Assembly (NCBI GenBank): GCA_033002965.1
Contig: JAURVB010014927.1
Span: 1-64,000 of the forward strand
Direction: 5' to 3'
DNA: 64,000 nucleotides
Source: Piper betle
Lineage: Eukaryota > Streptophyta > Magnoliopsida > Piperales > Piperaceae
Of the stretch, positions 43,243 through 56,723 are shown one piece after another (position 1 is the first letter of the stretch; each line of letters starts with the position of its first letter). The notes beneath the pieces are model-generated. The model saw only the letters and a list, made by a program, of their open reading frames with translations, was not told the DNA's origin and did no database searches. Made by a program: the position numbers and the translations under genes.

Positions 43243-44104
43243 TCGATTCTCTAGATGGCAGAATTCCTATAGAATTTGAACATGCTTCATAACTTCAAAA
43301 TTGATATTTGCTGTCGGATCAAAACTATGTTAGAACGCTAATTTGTTAACTGGTGTTTGTTTTCACCATTTTCGGTTATTATTTTAGCAAAAAAAAATTG
43401 ATTGTGTTAGTGGTCGATCACTCTGTCACGGGCCTAGTGGCCTCACCAGGTGAGTGTAGCACTTTTGGCACTCAAACTACAAGTCAGCCAACGGTCTTGC
43501 GACGAGGGATAAAATTTGCACACCATAAATTACTAGTGGGAAAATTGAATTGAAATCCATTTAATATTTACAAGGTTTAGAAAACCAATAAAGAAAAATA
43601 ATGTTGGCGTGGGGAGGAAGAAATTCATAAGCTGCACGCAAGTAACAAATTCAAGCACCATTTGGCAAGCCAAATGTCACTTGCAGGTGAAAAAAACAAA
43701 TGTGTCACAGTGCAAGTGATGAGCAAGAAAGTAACATCGATATGTTTCAGATAAAACAACGTTCGAATGACGGCAAAGCGAAATCGAATAACTGTTACTA
43801 AAATTAATAAAGTTAAGATTAAGCTCGTTAAAAAAATAGCCCCTTAAGAAATCTCGCTGTTGTGAATTTTGCAAATGCGAGAAATAGCAAAACCAGCCCT
43901 GCCTTTTTTTAAAAAAAAATTGTATTAGCGCTGGGGTTGGGAGTCAAGCAGGAGCTCCCCTTCCCTTCCCGATAGAACATTGCCACCACTAAACATCGCT
44001 ATCATTAAAGACAAGTTCCTCCTCATCCTCACCACCTTTCTTGCCCTGGCCTGAATGCAGTTGCGAATGCTTCCAATCCGTCCATACTTTGCTGCGGCCA
44101 ATAC
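43243..44104. other. MATE 3' flank, no further gene
   Basis: This is the 3' untranslated region and spacer. AT-rich candidates for polyadenylation lie near 43585-43600 (AATAAAGAAAAATAATG). A C/T-rich patch at 43940-44040 precedes the gypsy-like element. Confidence 0.45.
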
Positions 44105-44405
44105 GTCAGACCGAGTTGCACAACCCCCGCCCGTAATGCACTACCGCAGTCCGAGTTGCATGACCGCCGTTTGTGTTGCACAACTACCATTTGTGATGCA
44201 CTACAGCCGTCTGAGTTGAGCAACTACTATCTGTGATGTATTATTGCCATTCGAGTTACAAATCCCGTTAGAGTTGCACAACTACCTTTTGTGATGCACT
44301 ACTGCTGTCCGAGTTGCACGACCGCTATCTGACTTGCACAAATACCATCTGTGATGAATTACTACCATCAATGATGCACTACCACTGACCGAGTATGCAC
44401 TATTG
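44105..44405 (+). repeat. minisatellite, roughly 40-bp units (second copy)
   Basis: Same GAGTTGCAC / GTGATGCACTAC alternation as at 11886-12310, with about seven units. Confidence 0.83.
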
Positions 44406-45937
44406 CTATCCGCGTATCGCATTCCACCAACCGAGTGGAGCTATTAGTATGGAAGCCAGAGCCAAGTAATTGCCGTACCCCACAGGAAGACAAGTACTTG
44501 AGGGGTTATAGAGTCTTGCCTGGAGACCGCATGTTACAACTTTCAAATTCGAGCAGGGTTCGAGATTGAGGATAAGATATGACTACAGTGGCATCAGCAG
44601 GGTAGGGGAGAGTTAGGAGCATTGTAATTATTATGATGAGATGGCACATGATTGACTTCACTAACTATCTTGTATACCATTGCTTTGACCTAACACCCTT
44701 AAGTCAAAAGGATATTGCAAGATAGTCTTATTAGATAGTATTAGAGGTAGTCTTTAGATGGATGTAGATGGGCAGAGTCAGAGAAGATGGCAGTATGACT
44801 CCAGATGGGATAATCATAGTGGTTAGATTGTTTAGTCACCATGATAGTGCATCAATGTGCCCACAGCTAGGGTATACAAATTAGATGGTTACCAGATGAT
44901 CAGGCACGCAAAGTAACCTCATTCAGTGATTGGCCTAGCTAGCGAGAGGTGTTCGACACGTACCAGAGCCTTTGACATTAGATGATGTGTTTAGTGAAGC
45001 AGTGTCCTTCAGAGAGAGTGTGATTTCCTTGTGCTTCGTCAATACGATTAGGTCCTTACCTGGAACCTTAAGATTTAGCCTTTGCCCCGCGTACAGAAAG
45101 TACCTTTGCAGTACTGTTTTGGGCTTGCAGTGCAAGTAGTCTCCTGTAGGTCAATCTTGTGGTGAGGACTTCAGCCCAACATGGGAGAGACGTAGTCAGG
45201 GCCTTCAGTTAGAATAGACCATGCTGACCAGATAGAGGGATATCAGTGTATGTTTATCTTGACTGATAGCCTTGTTTGAGAGTCTACCACAATGGTAGTA
45301 GTCATGTAAGTCAAGATTAATACTATAAATTGGTATGGGATGGCAGGTCACACACCACTAAAGAATAGACGAGTCACATGTCAAACCTCAATACTAGTCC
45401 CTGTAGGTTCGAGGGGAGTGCCCTGTGAGTATACCTATAACAGAGTGCCCTGAGAGTATACGTAGTTGACCTTCCACATTAATGAGGAATAGGGAGACAT
45501 GGGTAGGTGTTAGCCTATATACCTTTCACTTGACATAGTTTTTCTTGATGTAGCTCAGACTAGTACACTGCAGTACTCTAGAGTACCTGCTTGACCAACC
45601 CGATAGGCCCTTAGGGGTGGACCTAGGTTTTTCCGCCGAGGTCATTGCATATCAGTCCCCATAGTTTGCATAAGAGTCAGTTCAGCCTAATGATTCCCGC
45701 ACGTGTGGTCTTGTCTAGCCAAATCAGTAAAGTGCTAGCAAGCTTCATCAGAGTTTGGAGTCCCACTTCATGTTGGTGTGTTCGGATGTGTGCAACCAGT
45801 TTTTGAGGGAAAGCTACCCTCCACAGTTATAGCTTAGTAGCTATAGTCTTGCCAACTCACTAGCTTTTGTAGTAGAATCGTTCAATCACAGTTGATGTGG
45901 AAATTTCAAGGACAAAATTTTTATAAAGAAGAGAGGT

Positions 45938-48900
45938 TATAAAACCCCAGCTTTGGGTTAGGGTTTTATCGGCTTGTTACTTTGCCTGATTCGAGCCAGT
46001 CTCGAGTCAGTTTGAGCCAAACCATCTTAAAGACCATGAGTATGGGGCCTAGATGGCCGTAGAAGCATGCTATGGAGGTTGAGTATGTCCGATTTATAGA
46101 TGAAGCCTTCAGTTATCCCGCAACAGAGAATGAGTTATCAGTGTATACATGAGGTATATAGATTTTTTTGTCTGTGTTAGCCCAGGGGTTTTAGGGCTAG
46201 ATCTGGGTCATTGCAGCATTTAGTATCTGTTTGGGCTTTTACAGGGTACCTCATTGACATGCATATAGGGATTTTAGACTACCGGATTTCCATTGTGGGC
46301 CCAGCTTGATTTGAGTGTCAGATTTTTGTCCGATCGAGTTCAGGGTTTCAAGGACCATTTAGCTTCTTTCCCTCAATTTTGTCTGTAGAGTCTTCGTTAG
46401 GCTTCGAGTCATTTCAACTTTTAACTGTCTCGATCCAAGCTTTCCGTATACACGCGTGCGTGCGCACACACACACACACACTCGTATTGTATATATCCTA
46501 GGGGGACCCCACTAGGCCCACGAGTTGTCAGGCATTTAGATCATGACACATGGAAAAATCTGGCCGGTCCACGTCAGCCCTAGCATTGGCCAACCAGATT
46601 TTAGAAGATTTTCTCCCGTATTTTCAGAATATTTTGACTATTACGGCCACGGTCACTTCGGCTTGCCTCTGGCGAGACTCTACCACCCTCTCGCCATCGG
46701 AGCGGTGCCATTGTGACCAGCTTGCCGCCGGCTATCGATCAAGGCCTAGCTCTGACACCAGCACTCTCTCATTGGCCGTCAAAGACAACATTTTCTTTGC
46801 CAATTCCACCGCCGCCGCCACCTTTCGGGCCAATTTTTGGCGCTGGCAAGGTAGACCATCCAGACTGATTCCCCACACCTTTGACACCAGCCCCGACCTC
46901 TGCCGTGGCAGTGATTGCCGCGGGCAACTCATACTTCCCTCGTGCATCCGAATCCTTCTGGCCATTTTTTGGCAAGTCACCGGTCGGACACCGCCGATCC
47001 TTACCCAAGACAGCTTGACTTTGTTGAGGCTCACACTTTGAGACCAGCCCCACGGACATCTTTGGTCACCACCGCTAGCACCTTCCCCTCGTCATCCTTT
47101 ATCAATCGCGACTAGTGGCAACCCCCACCATGTCATTGTTAGCATTTTCCGACGACAGGCATGGGTGGTCTTGTTAGAATTGTTTTCTCGTGTCCTCGTT
47201 GACCTACCCGCGTTCGCACTCGCCAATCCATGTCCATGTTTGCCTGCCCGTGTTAGTGTCCTCCAGTTCTGACCCGTCTAGCTACCCGACCCAGCTAACT
47301 GAGTTCAGCCCAACCCAACTCAACAGCTTGACTCGTCCAAGTTCAATAGGTTTGAGTTGGCCGACTCGTACGAGGTGACTCGGTTTGCCATTTTCTTCCA
47401 TTTCTCGACCGTTTTTGGTTATTCGAGACTCTTCACATTAGTTTAGATTTATATTCACATTATTTAACATGTTTTAATATTATGATTATTTTTATTTATT
47501 TATTATTTATTGGTTTATTTATTTATTTTTTATTTATTTATTATTATTATTTATTTCTTGCTATTTAAATAAATGTAGTACGTGATGAATGCTTGTATGA
47601 TTATTTATTATTACTAATGATATAATTACTTATTAATATTAGTTTTATTCATGCATATCACATATTATTTAGTTATTTAATTATCTTTTTATTTCATTAT
47701 TTTCTCGCACATGTTATCATTTACTCTTGTTAGATATATTTTTATATTTAATAATTATATTGTTACTATTCATGATTAATTGTTATTAATTAATTAAATA
47801 TTTGTTTACTAAATTATTTGTTTATTTATTTACTTACATGTTTACTAACACGTGTATATGTTGATATTTACTCGAGTTTAGTTATAGATTTTATTAGTGC
47901 TAATTATATTATTATTGTTATTTATTATTTTCTTATTCTTACTTGTTTACTATTATTTTTTGTATGATTTTTTTAATTTGTTTGTTTATTTTTTGCATGT
48001 GCCTCACTTTTGCGTGCCAGTGTTTAATTGTGGATCTATTTACTCTGATCCTTTGTTGTGATGTTATTGTTTATATAAGCACACATCACAACCATGTACA
48101 ATATAGAGTTATTCTTTTACTTAAGAGTGAGTTTCGATGTAAGTTCTAGAGTTCAAACTCGCCGTTGATGCGTCGATGCGCTTAGATCTTGGACCACATG
48201 TCTATTAGGACTCTTCTCAAATTTATTACTTAGTCTATCATGATTTGATTTTTAGATTGTAGGACATGTTAATGTTTTATTGGACCCCATTTAACACGGG
48301 CCATCTAGACGCATTTTCCTTCCGTGATTAATAAATTTCGAAGATTAGATCCCTCGACTTATTTTTGAACTTAGCTCTGCCTTACGCTGCCTTCATGTAT
48401 ACTTATATGATTTCCTTCCCAACCCTATATATAATTTTTATTGAGTTTTCAGTGAGCCAAGAGTTGGTGTATTTGACCTCGCGTATACTATAAGCGGGTG
48501 CATACGCAGGTCACACTAGGCACTCGATTAGTGACAGAATTGTTCCACTCCTGAGGGATCCTCACATCTCAACGTCTTTAGCTTCCTCACTCACGGAGAG
48601 GTGTGGAGTAAACAACAACTATTGTGTACAACACATATTTAGACTTATGGTATCGAAGGGTACTAAAGGTGACTGTGTGAGATTATTCAGTCATTGTGCT
48701 CTTAGATAGGAATTATATGGAGTTTTGAAGAGGGGATATGATATGTACTTTTTCCAATAGTGAGACTAGCTATCGCCAAGAGTGGCATAGTATCAGTTCA
48801 GTTCAGGATGTTGAGTCTGTAGCTTGATGGTTCCTCGTTAATGCCCTTTGAGAGTTCATATGGAGAACACACACACACGCACACACACACACATATATAT

Positions 48901-49286
48901 ACATGGTTTTTCCTTCCTCGTGGAATATCAGATTCCACTTACAAGTTTGTACTAGTTATTTTTTGGATTAGTAATACTCATTACAAACATTTTCTCATTA
49001 TATATTTAGGTCTTGTGTTCTTGTGTCTTGTTGACTTTGGCGGAAAGACAATTAAATGCTACACGCACTTGTGCTCAATGCCCCATTGTTTTCTTTTGTA
49101 CTTTTATCTATACTTGATGTGTTTTCATGTATAAATAGTAATAATCTTCCATTCTTGAGATCCCAAGAGGGTTGTTTTGATACATTTATTATTTAAGTCT
49201 TATAGATTAATTGATTTAGACATAACTCGACTCGATCGTAACAGTTTTGATTCAGTGTTTAAGTAAACCAAAATCAGGGTGTTACA
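45938..49286 (+). repeat. family A gypsy-like LTR, complete (3.35 kb)
   Basis: It starts TATAAAACCCCAGC after the purine tract GAAGAGAGGT and ends AATCAGGGTGTTACA, with TATAAAACCC/GGGTGTTACA inverted ends. Contents are a CA run near 46465, a GC-rich part (46550-47400), a long TTTATTTATT-rich part (47480-47960), the block CCCAACCCTATATATAATTTTTATTG near 48418, and an (AC)n(AT)n run near 48868-48900. Chance open frames in the GC-rich part are not genes. Confidence 0.78.
47470..47960. repeat. TTTA/TTAT-rich low-complexity stretch inside the LTR
   Basis: Irregular runs of TTATTTATTTATT over about 490 bases. I did not see an equivalent in the family A fragments at 8640-9515 or 16159-16930, which do not cover this part. 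Confidence 0.8.
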
Positions 49287-49672
49287 TAGAATTGTGCATT
49301 GAAAGAGGGATAGTTAGAAATTCAGGAAGCTTACTGCATATATTAAAATAAATTAATAAAGTATAGTGCACCAACAAAGTATCAAATATTGAAGAGATTT
49401 AATATAGTTAATTAATGCACCAAAAGAAAAGTATATAATAGAAATTTGACTCTCTCATGAAGTATAATAATTAATTCAATGGTTATAATTATTTTGTCGA
49501 CTAATTGGCTAAGGGGATTTTGTTCTTTACCATATATTTTGCATATTTAGAAAACCAAATTCTTAGATTAGACTTTATTTTATTCTTAGATTATAATTAA
49601 GTTAGATAAAAACCTTAAAAAATGTTTTCTCTTGCTCTAGAGAATTTTGTTTGACAATTCTAGTTACGTGAA

Positions 49673-50129
49673 TAGGGATGGGTGCATATTTGATATGTGT
49701 GAATTTGATCCAAATCCAACTGCGTTTATATCCGATCCAAAACAGTTTTGGATTAGATTCGGGTATGAACTTTTCAGATATATAATATCTCCGAACATAT
49801 TCAGATTGGATACGTATTTAAGGTGATCTGACTCGTATCCGATCTGAATATATGATATTTTAAAAAATTATATTTTGAAATATTTTAAAGTAATATTTTT
49901 ATTATTTTTATTTTGTTTTTATATTAAAATTTATATTATTTATATTTTTTAGTCAATAGGGTTGAATTTGGGTCAAATACGAGTTAAATAGATTTGAGTC
50001 GGATATGGCCATGGTAAAAAAAGATATAATCTTTAGATTTGGGTCACATTTCAGGTTCAAATTTTTTGATTTGGGTCAAAACTCGGATATAATAGTATAT
50101 GATACACGTCTGACCTAAGCCTATCTCTA
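49673..50129. mobile_element. possible small hAT-like element
   Basis: A 457-bp block starts TAGGGATGGGTG and ends CCTATCTCTA, giving imperfect inverted ends. It is filled with GGRTYGGRTCGGATA-like motifs in both orientations (GATCCAAATCC, TCGGGTATG, GATTCGGG), typical of non-autonomous hAT-type elements. Flanking bases TACGTGAA and TGAATGAA give only a weak 8-bp duplication. Confidence 0.4.
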
Positions 50130-51108
50130 TGAATGAATAACCTTTTCTCTGCGAGAATGATACTTTACTTATTATAATATTGCTTAATTATCATTAATAC
50201 ACTAGTTAATTGGGCACGTCCACGGACATTTGTAGACACAGCAAAAATATCCGCGGTCCATGCGAGTGGTTTATATTTTATATATAGACATGGGCCTGAC
50301 ACAAAACATATGTCCGTTGTATTTGGACATAGCTAGTTTGTTTCAGGGTAAATACATTCCTTTGATAAAGGGTAATTATAAAAAACCGGCTAATTGGTTG
50401 GTTTGTGCCTAGACGGGTTAATTAAATTGTTAAAAAGTTATTGCTTGTTCTTCCCTATCTAGTTGTAGACGGGTTTTTATATAATATGTTGAGAAGCAAA
50501 GGATGGACATCATAGGACAATCTCTGTTTAGTAACCATTATAAAAAATATTCTACATGAAAAAATTATAATCGATTATTTGAATATTTCACTGTAAAACA
50601 CTCTGATTTTTTTATAATCTAACAGGAAAGTGTCCTAACTAACAGGTCAGGACGTCAAGTGCGCGAGGGGAGGATCCCTTCCTCTCATGGCTACGTGGAG
50701 TTGAGTATGGAGCTTTCGTTAATGAAAAATAAAATTTAAAAACAAGTTGCCGGTGTAGGCGGGCAAGTCTTAAATGACCTTTTGGCATTTAAAGATTATG
50801 GGCCCTCCAGCATTTATTTTGAAAAGCAGGTGTCGGCTGTACCTATGTAGATAAAATGAGTGGTATTATAAACTCTATATTTTTTCCCACCTCAGAATTT
50901 TAAATTAGAAGTATTAAATGTCCATTAAAATTATGTATAGAGAGAAAAATAGCGCCTTTATAATAAGGGGTGGGCATTGGTCGGACGGACATCGGACAAA
51001 TTATTGTCCACATTTGTCCAAAATTTTGTCGGACAAAATTTGTCTGATTGACTTCGGATATCAAATTGTCCATCGGGCCCAAGCAGTGTCCGCAAACTGT
51101 CCGAAACC

Positions 51109-52054
51109 CCTTTGCGCTGCCGTTGCCTACCTTCCGTCGCTGCGCTTTGCACTGCCAGCGAACCTCTGCTGGAACCGTTCGAATCGGCTCGGCGAGCCTA
51201 ACCCATTTATGACGTCGACGTGCTCGACGGAGGTGGCGGCTCGCCGGAAATGGATAAATAGAGACAGTCGGTGGTGGGTGACTAGATCCGGCGGGCCTGG
51301 GCTACAATGGGCTCTGCTCTTGTCGGGGAAGGCCGTGGGAGGGTTGGCAATGTCAAAGCGGTGACTGGACGGCTACGGCGACGGTCAGCGGTGGTGGAAT
51401 CAACGACGCGAGCAGAGCGTAATCAGCGGCGGAATCGACGACGAGCGGTGATTTCGGCATTGTGGAGGCCGGGCGACGACGGGGGTGCTCGGGGCATCAC
51501 GACAATGCCGCAGCGGGGCTTGGCGCCAACGATTAGCAGCAGGGCGACATCGGTGGTGACCACGACAAGGGGCGGCGTGGCATGGACGGGGAAGAGAAAA
51601 TGGGTCAATGGTTTGATTGATGGCAATATCGTAAATAAGACTTGACTCGCTCATGTCTCGAGTTAATAATAATAACCAACTTGAAATAAATCTTAAAAAA
51701 ATCCATAAAATCAGAAAAAATCCCATAAAATAAAATAAATACTACAACATCATAATGACATTCTATAACTAACAACCCAACCAAATTCCCTGTAATGCAT
51801 CCTAACACGGTAAACGACCTAAACTAATTCCACGATCAACTATATATAAAATAAAAAATAATTGGCATACTCTCATATATTCTTATAACTCATTCTTTTC
51901 TGTTGTATTCATGATGTTATCATCATATACTTGGCTCATACACTAGACCAACGTCAACTTAGTACACGTATTCTAAAACATACTCGACTTGAACCGACGA
52001 TTGAACCGATCAGTTCATAAGCATAAAACCCTGACTCAGATCACTGGTTTTACA
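51109..52054 (-). repeat. family B LTR fragment, antisense, inside the hAT-like element
   Basis: The plus strand ends ...ACTGGTTTTACA at 52054, the inverse of the family B LTR start TGTAAAACC. Shared blocks read backward against 16931-18300: CTCTCATATATTCTTATAACTCATTC, CATCATATACTTGG, and the CCGGCGGG/CGCCGGAAA stretch near 51235-51300. Open frames in its GC-rich part are chance. Confidence 0.75.
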
Positions 52055-52109
52055 TTATGTTTATAATATGATATATTTTTTCGAAGATGGATCATACAAA
52101 TTATTAGAA

Positions 52110-52200
52110 GAATGGAACATCTCTTATTTGTCGTTATTGTGATAAGAAGTTTGAGGGAACAGAAAGTTATGCAACTATTCATTTATAGAGATATAATGAA
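52110..52200 (+). pseudogene. BED-type zinc finger remnant
   Basis: The translation shows CRYCDKKFEGTESYATIHL, an in-frame stop, then RYNEGKY. The C-x2-C spacing and the following hydrophobic pattern resemble the N-terminal BED finger of hAT transposases. No transposase catalytic region was recognised. Confidence 0.45.
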
Positions 52201-52789
52201 GGGAAATATCCTAATTTTAAAATAAAGAGGATATAAAATATGAGTAATTAACTTTTTTATATTTTTCTAATGTAGGTGAGCTAGATGAAGAATCAATTAC
52301 TATAATATTTTATCTTTGAAGTATATGCAATATTGGACTATATTTTGATGTCAATAATTATTTTAAAGTTTCTATACGTAGATTATTTTTTGTTTGACTT
52401 TAAAAATTTAGAGCATGTTAACTAAATTATAAGTGGTTTGATATGATTATTAATGTGAATGTATAGTTCTAAATTCCTAAATATAAAAGGGACTTTTATC
52501 CTTTTATATTTATGTCATTTTTGGATATTTAAGATATTAAATATCAATTTTATGTATAAACTTAATTAATTTTACTGTATATTTATATTTTAAAATTTTT
52601 ATAAACTATAATATTAGTCTTACAAATGTTGAAAATATTATATTATTGATATAAAATATCGGACACTCGGTTGGTTGTTAGGTCGGACAAAAAATGTCCA
52701 TATTTGGTTTGTTATAATTCTGTCGAATTCGATCGGGCATTGTTCGGACATCGGACAGACAGACAAATTTGGATGTCCACACCAACCCC

Positions 52790-52791
<2 letters not shown>

Positions 52792-52838
<47 letters not shown>
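52792..52838. repeat. (TA)n microsatellite
   Basis: A TA run of about 46 bases immediately right of the hAT-like element. Copy 1 has only a few TA units at this point, so it expanded after the insertion. Confidence 0.95.
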
Positions 52839-52845
<7 letters not shown>

Positions 52846-53523
52846 GTTTTTAATATCATATCCACCATGTCTGAGCACACTGTTCAAATTCAATAAGTTA
52901 AGTACTTATATCATTTTAAGAATAATATTTTTTTAATAATCTGAAATTTTTACAAAATTCAATTTTCTTGTTAAAATTACTGTAGTTTAATTGGTATTTA
53001 ATAAAATATTAATGATAAAATATATTTATAATATTTAATAAAATATTTTATCTATAATTTTAAAATAGGTTCACGATTTGACCCAATTGAACCAATTATA
53101 CTTGGACTCGGTAAAAATCATCTCGTATAATACCTGGTATGATGTTTGAAATTATGAACAAGTAAATATTTTTATGAGAACTTGTCAAGATAATTATCTA
53201 TTTAGAATAAATATATTATAGATAAATAGATTATAAAAAATAGTTTATTATTTTGATTAAAATTATATATTTTTGATTGATTGATTGTCATGATTTTTAA
53301 AAACAGTTTTAAATATGGTATTGTAGCACTTGGCACGGGTACGACCCTACCTTTAAGCCTACTCCGTCCTGCACATGACGCTGGTATGACCCTTTCTACA
53401 GGCTTACTCCATCCTATTTTGAAATTTGATATAGTTTAGACATGCATATCATTTTAATTTGTACTTGAATTTTTAATCAAAATTTTTAACCAAATACAAT
53501 TATTTAATAAAAAACACAATATT

Positions 53524-54036
53524 TGTAATGACCAGGCCCAAAATACAACATAATGGGTTAACTTATTTCTTCAAAATAATTAACCATGTTAAAGATATAT
53601 AGTGAATTGTTACTTATAAACAAGATCTTACTACAGTAGTACCACACTAGATATTAGATGTGAAACTAAATTAAGAGATATTACAATCTACCTACCTTAG
53701 AAAATTTTATCTTTAAAATTTTTATACTTAGTCTATCGCTAGCCCCAATACACGTTCTAATTTTTATACTTAGTCTATTACTAGCCCCAATACATGTCCT
53801 TCTCTGGCCCATGATCAGCATCGTAGCCAACGTCTATTGTCTAACCCACAATTTAACATAAAACCAGGAGGGTTTGATATCATTTGTAACGATCCAGCTC
53901 AAAGTATAATGTAATGAGATAACGCATTTCTTTAAAAATAGTTAACCAAGTTAAAGATCTATAGTCTATCTCCACTTATAAACTAGATCTTACCCCTGTA
54001 GGTATTAGATGTGGGACTAAGTTGAAGGATCTCACA
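53524..54036 (-). mobile_element. old TRIM element (copy 2)
   Basis: Counterpart of 22358-22869 and 23827-24338, with the same ATATT target duplication (53519-53523 and 54037-54041) and the same internal AATTTTTATACTTAGTCTAT tandem repeat. The shared flanks show that the TRIM inserted before the segmental duplication. Confidence 0.87.
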
Positions 54037-54040
54037 ATAT

Positions 54041-56245
54041 TGTAAAATCTGAGTATTTTAATGGTTTCTCTTTATGGTTGAGTTAGGCGGGCTAGCTGTC
54101 ATAGTTGTATGAACCAGAATGGATAGGCTTAGGTGGCTAGGAGAGTCCTGACCTATTTTGACTAAGTCTAGTAGTTGACTAAGGATCGAGGGTGAGTTAA
54201 GATTTTAGTGGAAAACATCCAGAGGTAGTTCCTTTATATATAAAAGACATTGTCGCTGCTCCTTCTCTTCCCCTATCCCTCTCGGATGACATCTTCTTCC
54301 ACCTTTTTTTTCATGTGTTGGTACCTATCTCTCCCTTCTCTTTCTTTTTGTCATGCACACATCTATTGTTTTTCGTTTTATTTGTGTTATGTATTCATCC
54401 GTTTGGTGTGTAGGGTTCACGTCCATTGTGTGGGAGTCCTAGTTTTGGTTTGTTCACCCCATGCTATTCTTGTTTTTGTTCTTGTTTACTCAACCATTAT
54501 GAGCTATTTTTTTGCTGATCCTACTCACATAGAAGTATAGTTATTGTTTGTTGTGGGTTGTATGTTTGATCCTTTATTCATTAAAAATTGCAATTGCTTG
54601 ATGTTATGTGGGTTGCATGATCGGTGCTCTTGTGGTCATGATGATTAAACTAATGAAGTAAAATTTTAACCTTTACCATGAATGAAATACTAGTTGATAA
54701 TGCATCAGTTATAATCTAATTATTATTAAACTATATTCAAGACTTAAAAATTAATCACAAAATAGGTAAAGCTATTTATTTGAATAATTGGTTAATTAAG
54801 CTTTGTGATATGGGTTAATTAGAACCTTCAATATGTTTGTAGTCTAATGGGTATGATTGTTTATTAAGTGTAAATAATATTATATTATAATTGGTTGACA
54901 AGATAAAGGTAATATCTTTTATCTTGTCTAAAATAAATATTTTATAATAGTGTTGATAACAGGTTATCCATTATAGAGTTATTATTAAACATTTTTTTTC
55001 AAGTTTAACTTTAAGCACAAGTTGAATAAAGTTAGTCATGTTGACAATTTGTCGATTATGGTAGAAAGTAGGTTATTAAAATATAATAATATAATAAGCG
55101 TCAAATGTTAGATTAGAGTAGCAATGAGTAATTTAAAAAATTTGAGTTTGAACCTTTCTCAAATGAGTAATTTAAAAATTTTCATTAGTAGTATACTTAA
55201 ATTATGATAATACAAATTATTTAAAATAATTTAATAAAACCACTAAATTAATTTCCGAATAAAGATTTTGAATTAGTAAAAAGGTTAATAAATTATTAAA
55301 GGTGTGCCTAAGGTTTTATTAACAGAATAGGTAACTATTACTCACTAATTCAATGTTAAGAAGTAATATTAATTAAATGTTTAAATGATAACTTTAACCC
55401 TTAGGACAACAATCTTAATAAGATTTCTTTGGTTAAATAATTAATGTGTGAATGAAAATACACCAGTATTACTAATTAAATACATGTTAGTAAGTTAATA
55501 ATTATTTCACAGCATGCATTATTCATCGTATAAAATTATACTTATGTATAATTTTATTATGTTGTTCAGATTAGGATCGTGTGTCTTAATTACGGGTGTC
55601 TCGTCACATTTTCAAGTCCCTATAACTACTTGAAATGTTGTATATTCTTTTTGTCACCCCTAGTCGACTTAAGCCCATATTCGATTATTATGTGCCGAAT
55701 GTAACTGGGGACAAGGATTTGGCTCAGTCCGACATGGAGCCAGACTTTTAAAATTATTTGAAAGATAAAATACTTTTCCCCTTGCTGATACGGGTGATAG
55801 GGTACAATGATTTGATTTATTATGCACTTGTGATACATAGAGGGTGAGTCAATGATAAATATCGGTAATTTCAGGCTGTGGGCCATGTAGCATGTGTGCG
55901 TCTACATGAGATTATATCCAGATGGGGCAGTTGCCCCTCCCTGTATAATTGGAGCTCGACATAGGTTCATAATTACTAAAAGACTTGGTAAACAATAATA
56001 TGAAATATATTGACTTGTTTCTTTTAATTATATGACTTAGTTGTTTCAAAGTGATGGTTGACTGTGGTTGATAGTTTTTGTACCAGCTTCAGAGTGATTG
56101 GTTTACCTTATGTTATTGTTTGCATGTTACATTATACCTCAAGCATAATTATTTGTCATATTATGATACATTTATATACATTTTAGTTTTTATATCTTCC
56201 GTATTTTAAGGTAACCCCTGTGGTCAGCTAAAATGGGTCGTTACA
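54041..56245 (+). repeat. possible solo LTR (copy 2)
   Basis: It begins TGTAAAATCTGAG and ends ATGGGTCGTTACA. ATAT lies before it and follows it. It contains the TTATATATAAAAGACATTG core near 54233. It differs from copy 1 by an AT-rich replacement at about 54650-55340. Confidence 0.35.
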
Positions 56246-56614
56246 ATATTTTAACTTGTATTTATTTAAATATTAATGATAACATATATTTTTAATATAT
56301 AAGAACATATTTTACTTAAATTTTATATTTTAGTTTAACTTGGTTAGACCCTATTGATCAAAATATACTCCGTAATATGTACTGTATTTAAAATTATATT
56401 TTTAAATAAACTTGTATTATTCAAAAGTGATAATATACACACACCACACTCCCAACTTTATCTTTACCTTACCCATTCATGTAACCTCCATCACCCATCA
56501 AAGGTGACGGTGAGAGTGAAGGGACGAGAACTCAGGCCCCAGCGTGTTCAATGTCGTTTGTAAAGGTGGCGAGGACCAGTGTACTCGGCTCTCCTTCCCA
56601 CGGCCGAAGCCCTG

Positions 56615-56623
56615 TATATAAAT
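56615..56623 (+). promoter_or_regulatory. TATA box of the small gene, copy 2
   Basis: TATATAAAT lies 109 bases before the ATG, the same spacing as in copy 1. Confidence 0.65.
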
Positions 56624-56723
56624 ACGTACATTGCCAAACTCTCTGCACCCATTCACTCACAAATCCAGCATATGAAGAGGTTGACAACCTTATCAATCTG
56701 TAGCTTCCTTGCTCAAGTCCTCC

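Larger units (their letters stand above)
44105..49286 (+). mobile_element. family A gypsy-like element, second copy, 5'-truncated
   Basis: The minisatellite and following sequence match 11886-13320, then skip to sequence matching about 15650-16158. An internal deletion of roughly 2.3 kb, which would include the tandem duplication, therefore separates the copies at about 45420. The LTR 45938-49286 follows. There is no coding domain. The left boundary falls inside the minisatellite. After the LTR, the next bases TAGAATTG match the family leader and then diverge. Confidence 0.75.
50966..52790. mobile_element. hAT-like DNA element, present only in copy 2
   Basis: The ends are AGGGGTGGGCATTGG and, inverted, AGGGGTTGGTGTGG. 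Copy 1 has uninterrupted TTTATTATATATATTAAATTATG at the matching place (21655-21680), so this is an insertion. Sub-terminal GACATCGGACA repeats lie at both ends. A BED-type zinc finger remnant lies near 52110-52200, which points to the hAT superfamily. The 8-bp target duplication is blurred by the adjoining TA repeat. Confidence 0.65.

Noticed and set aside
46550..47115. Open frames of about 100-160 codons in GC-rich sequence
   Set aside because: They lie in the matching GC-rich part of the family A LTR, and both strands are equally open. There is no conservation of frame with the other LTR.
51307..51726. Arginine-rich open frame of 112 codons
   Set aside because: It lies in the antisense family B LTR fragment and corresponds to the GC-rich LTR part, not to a protein.
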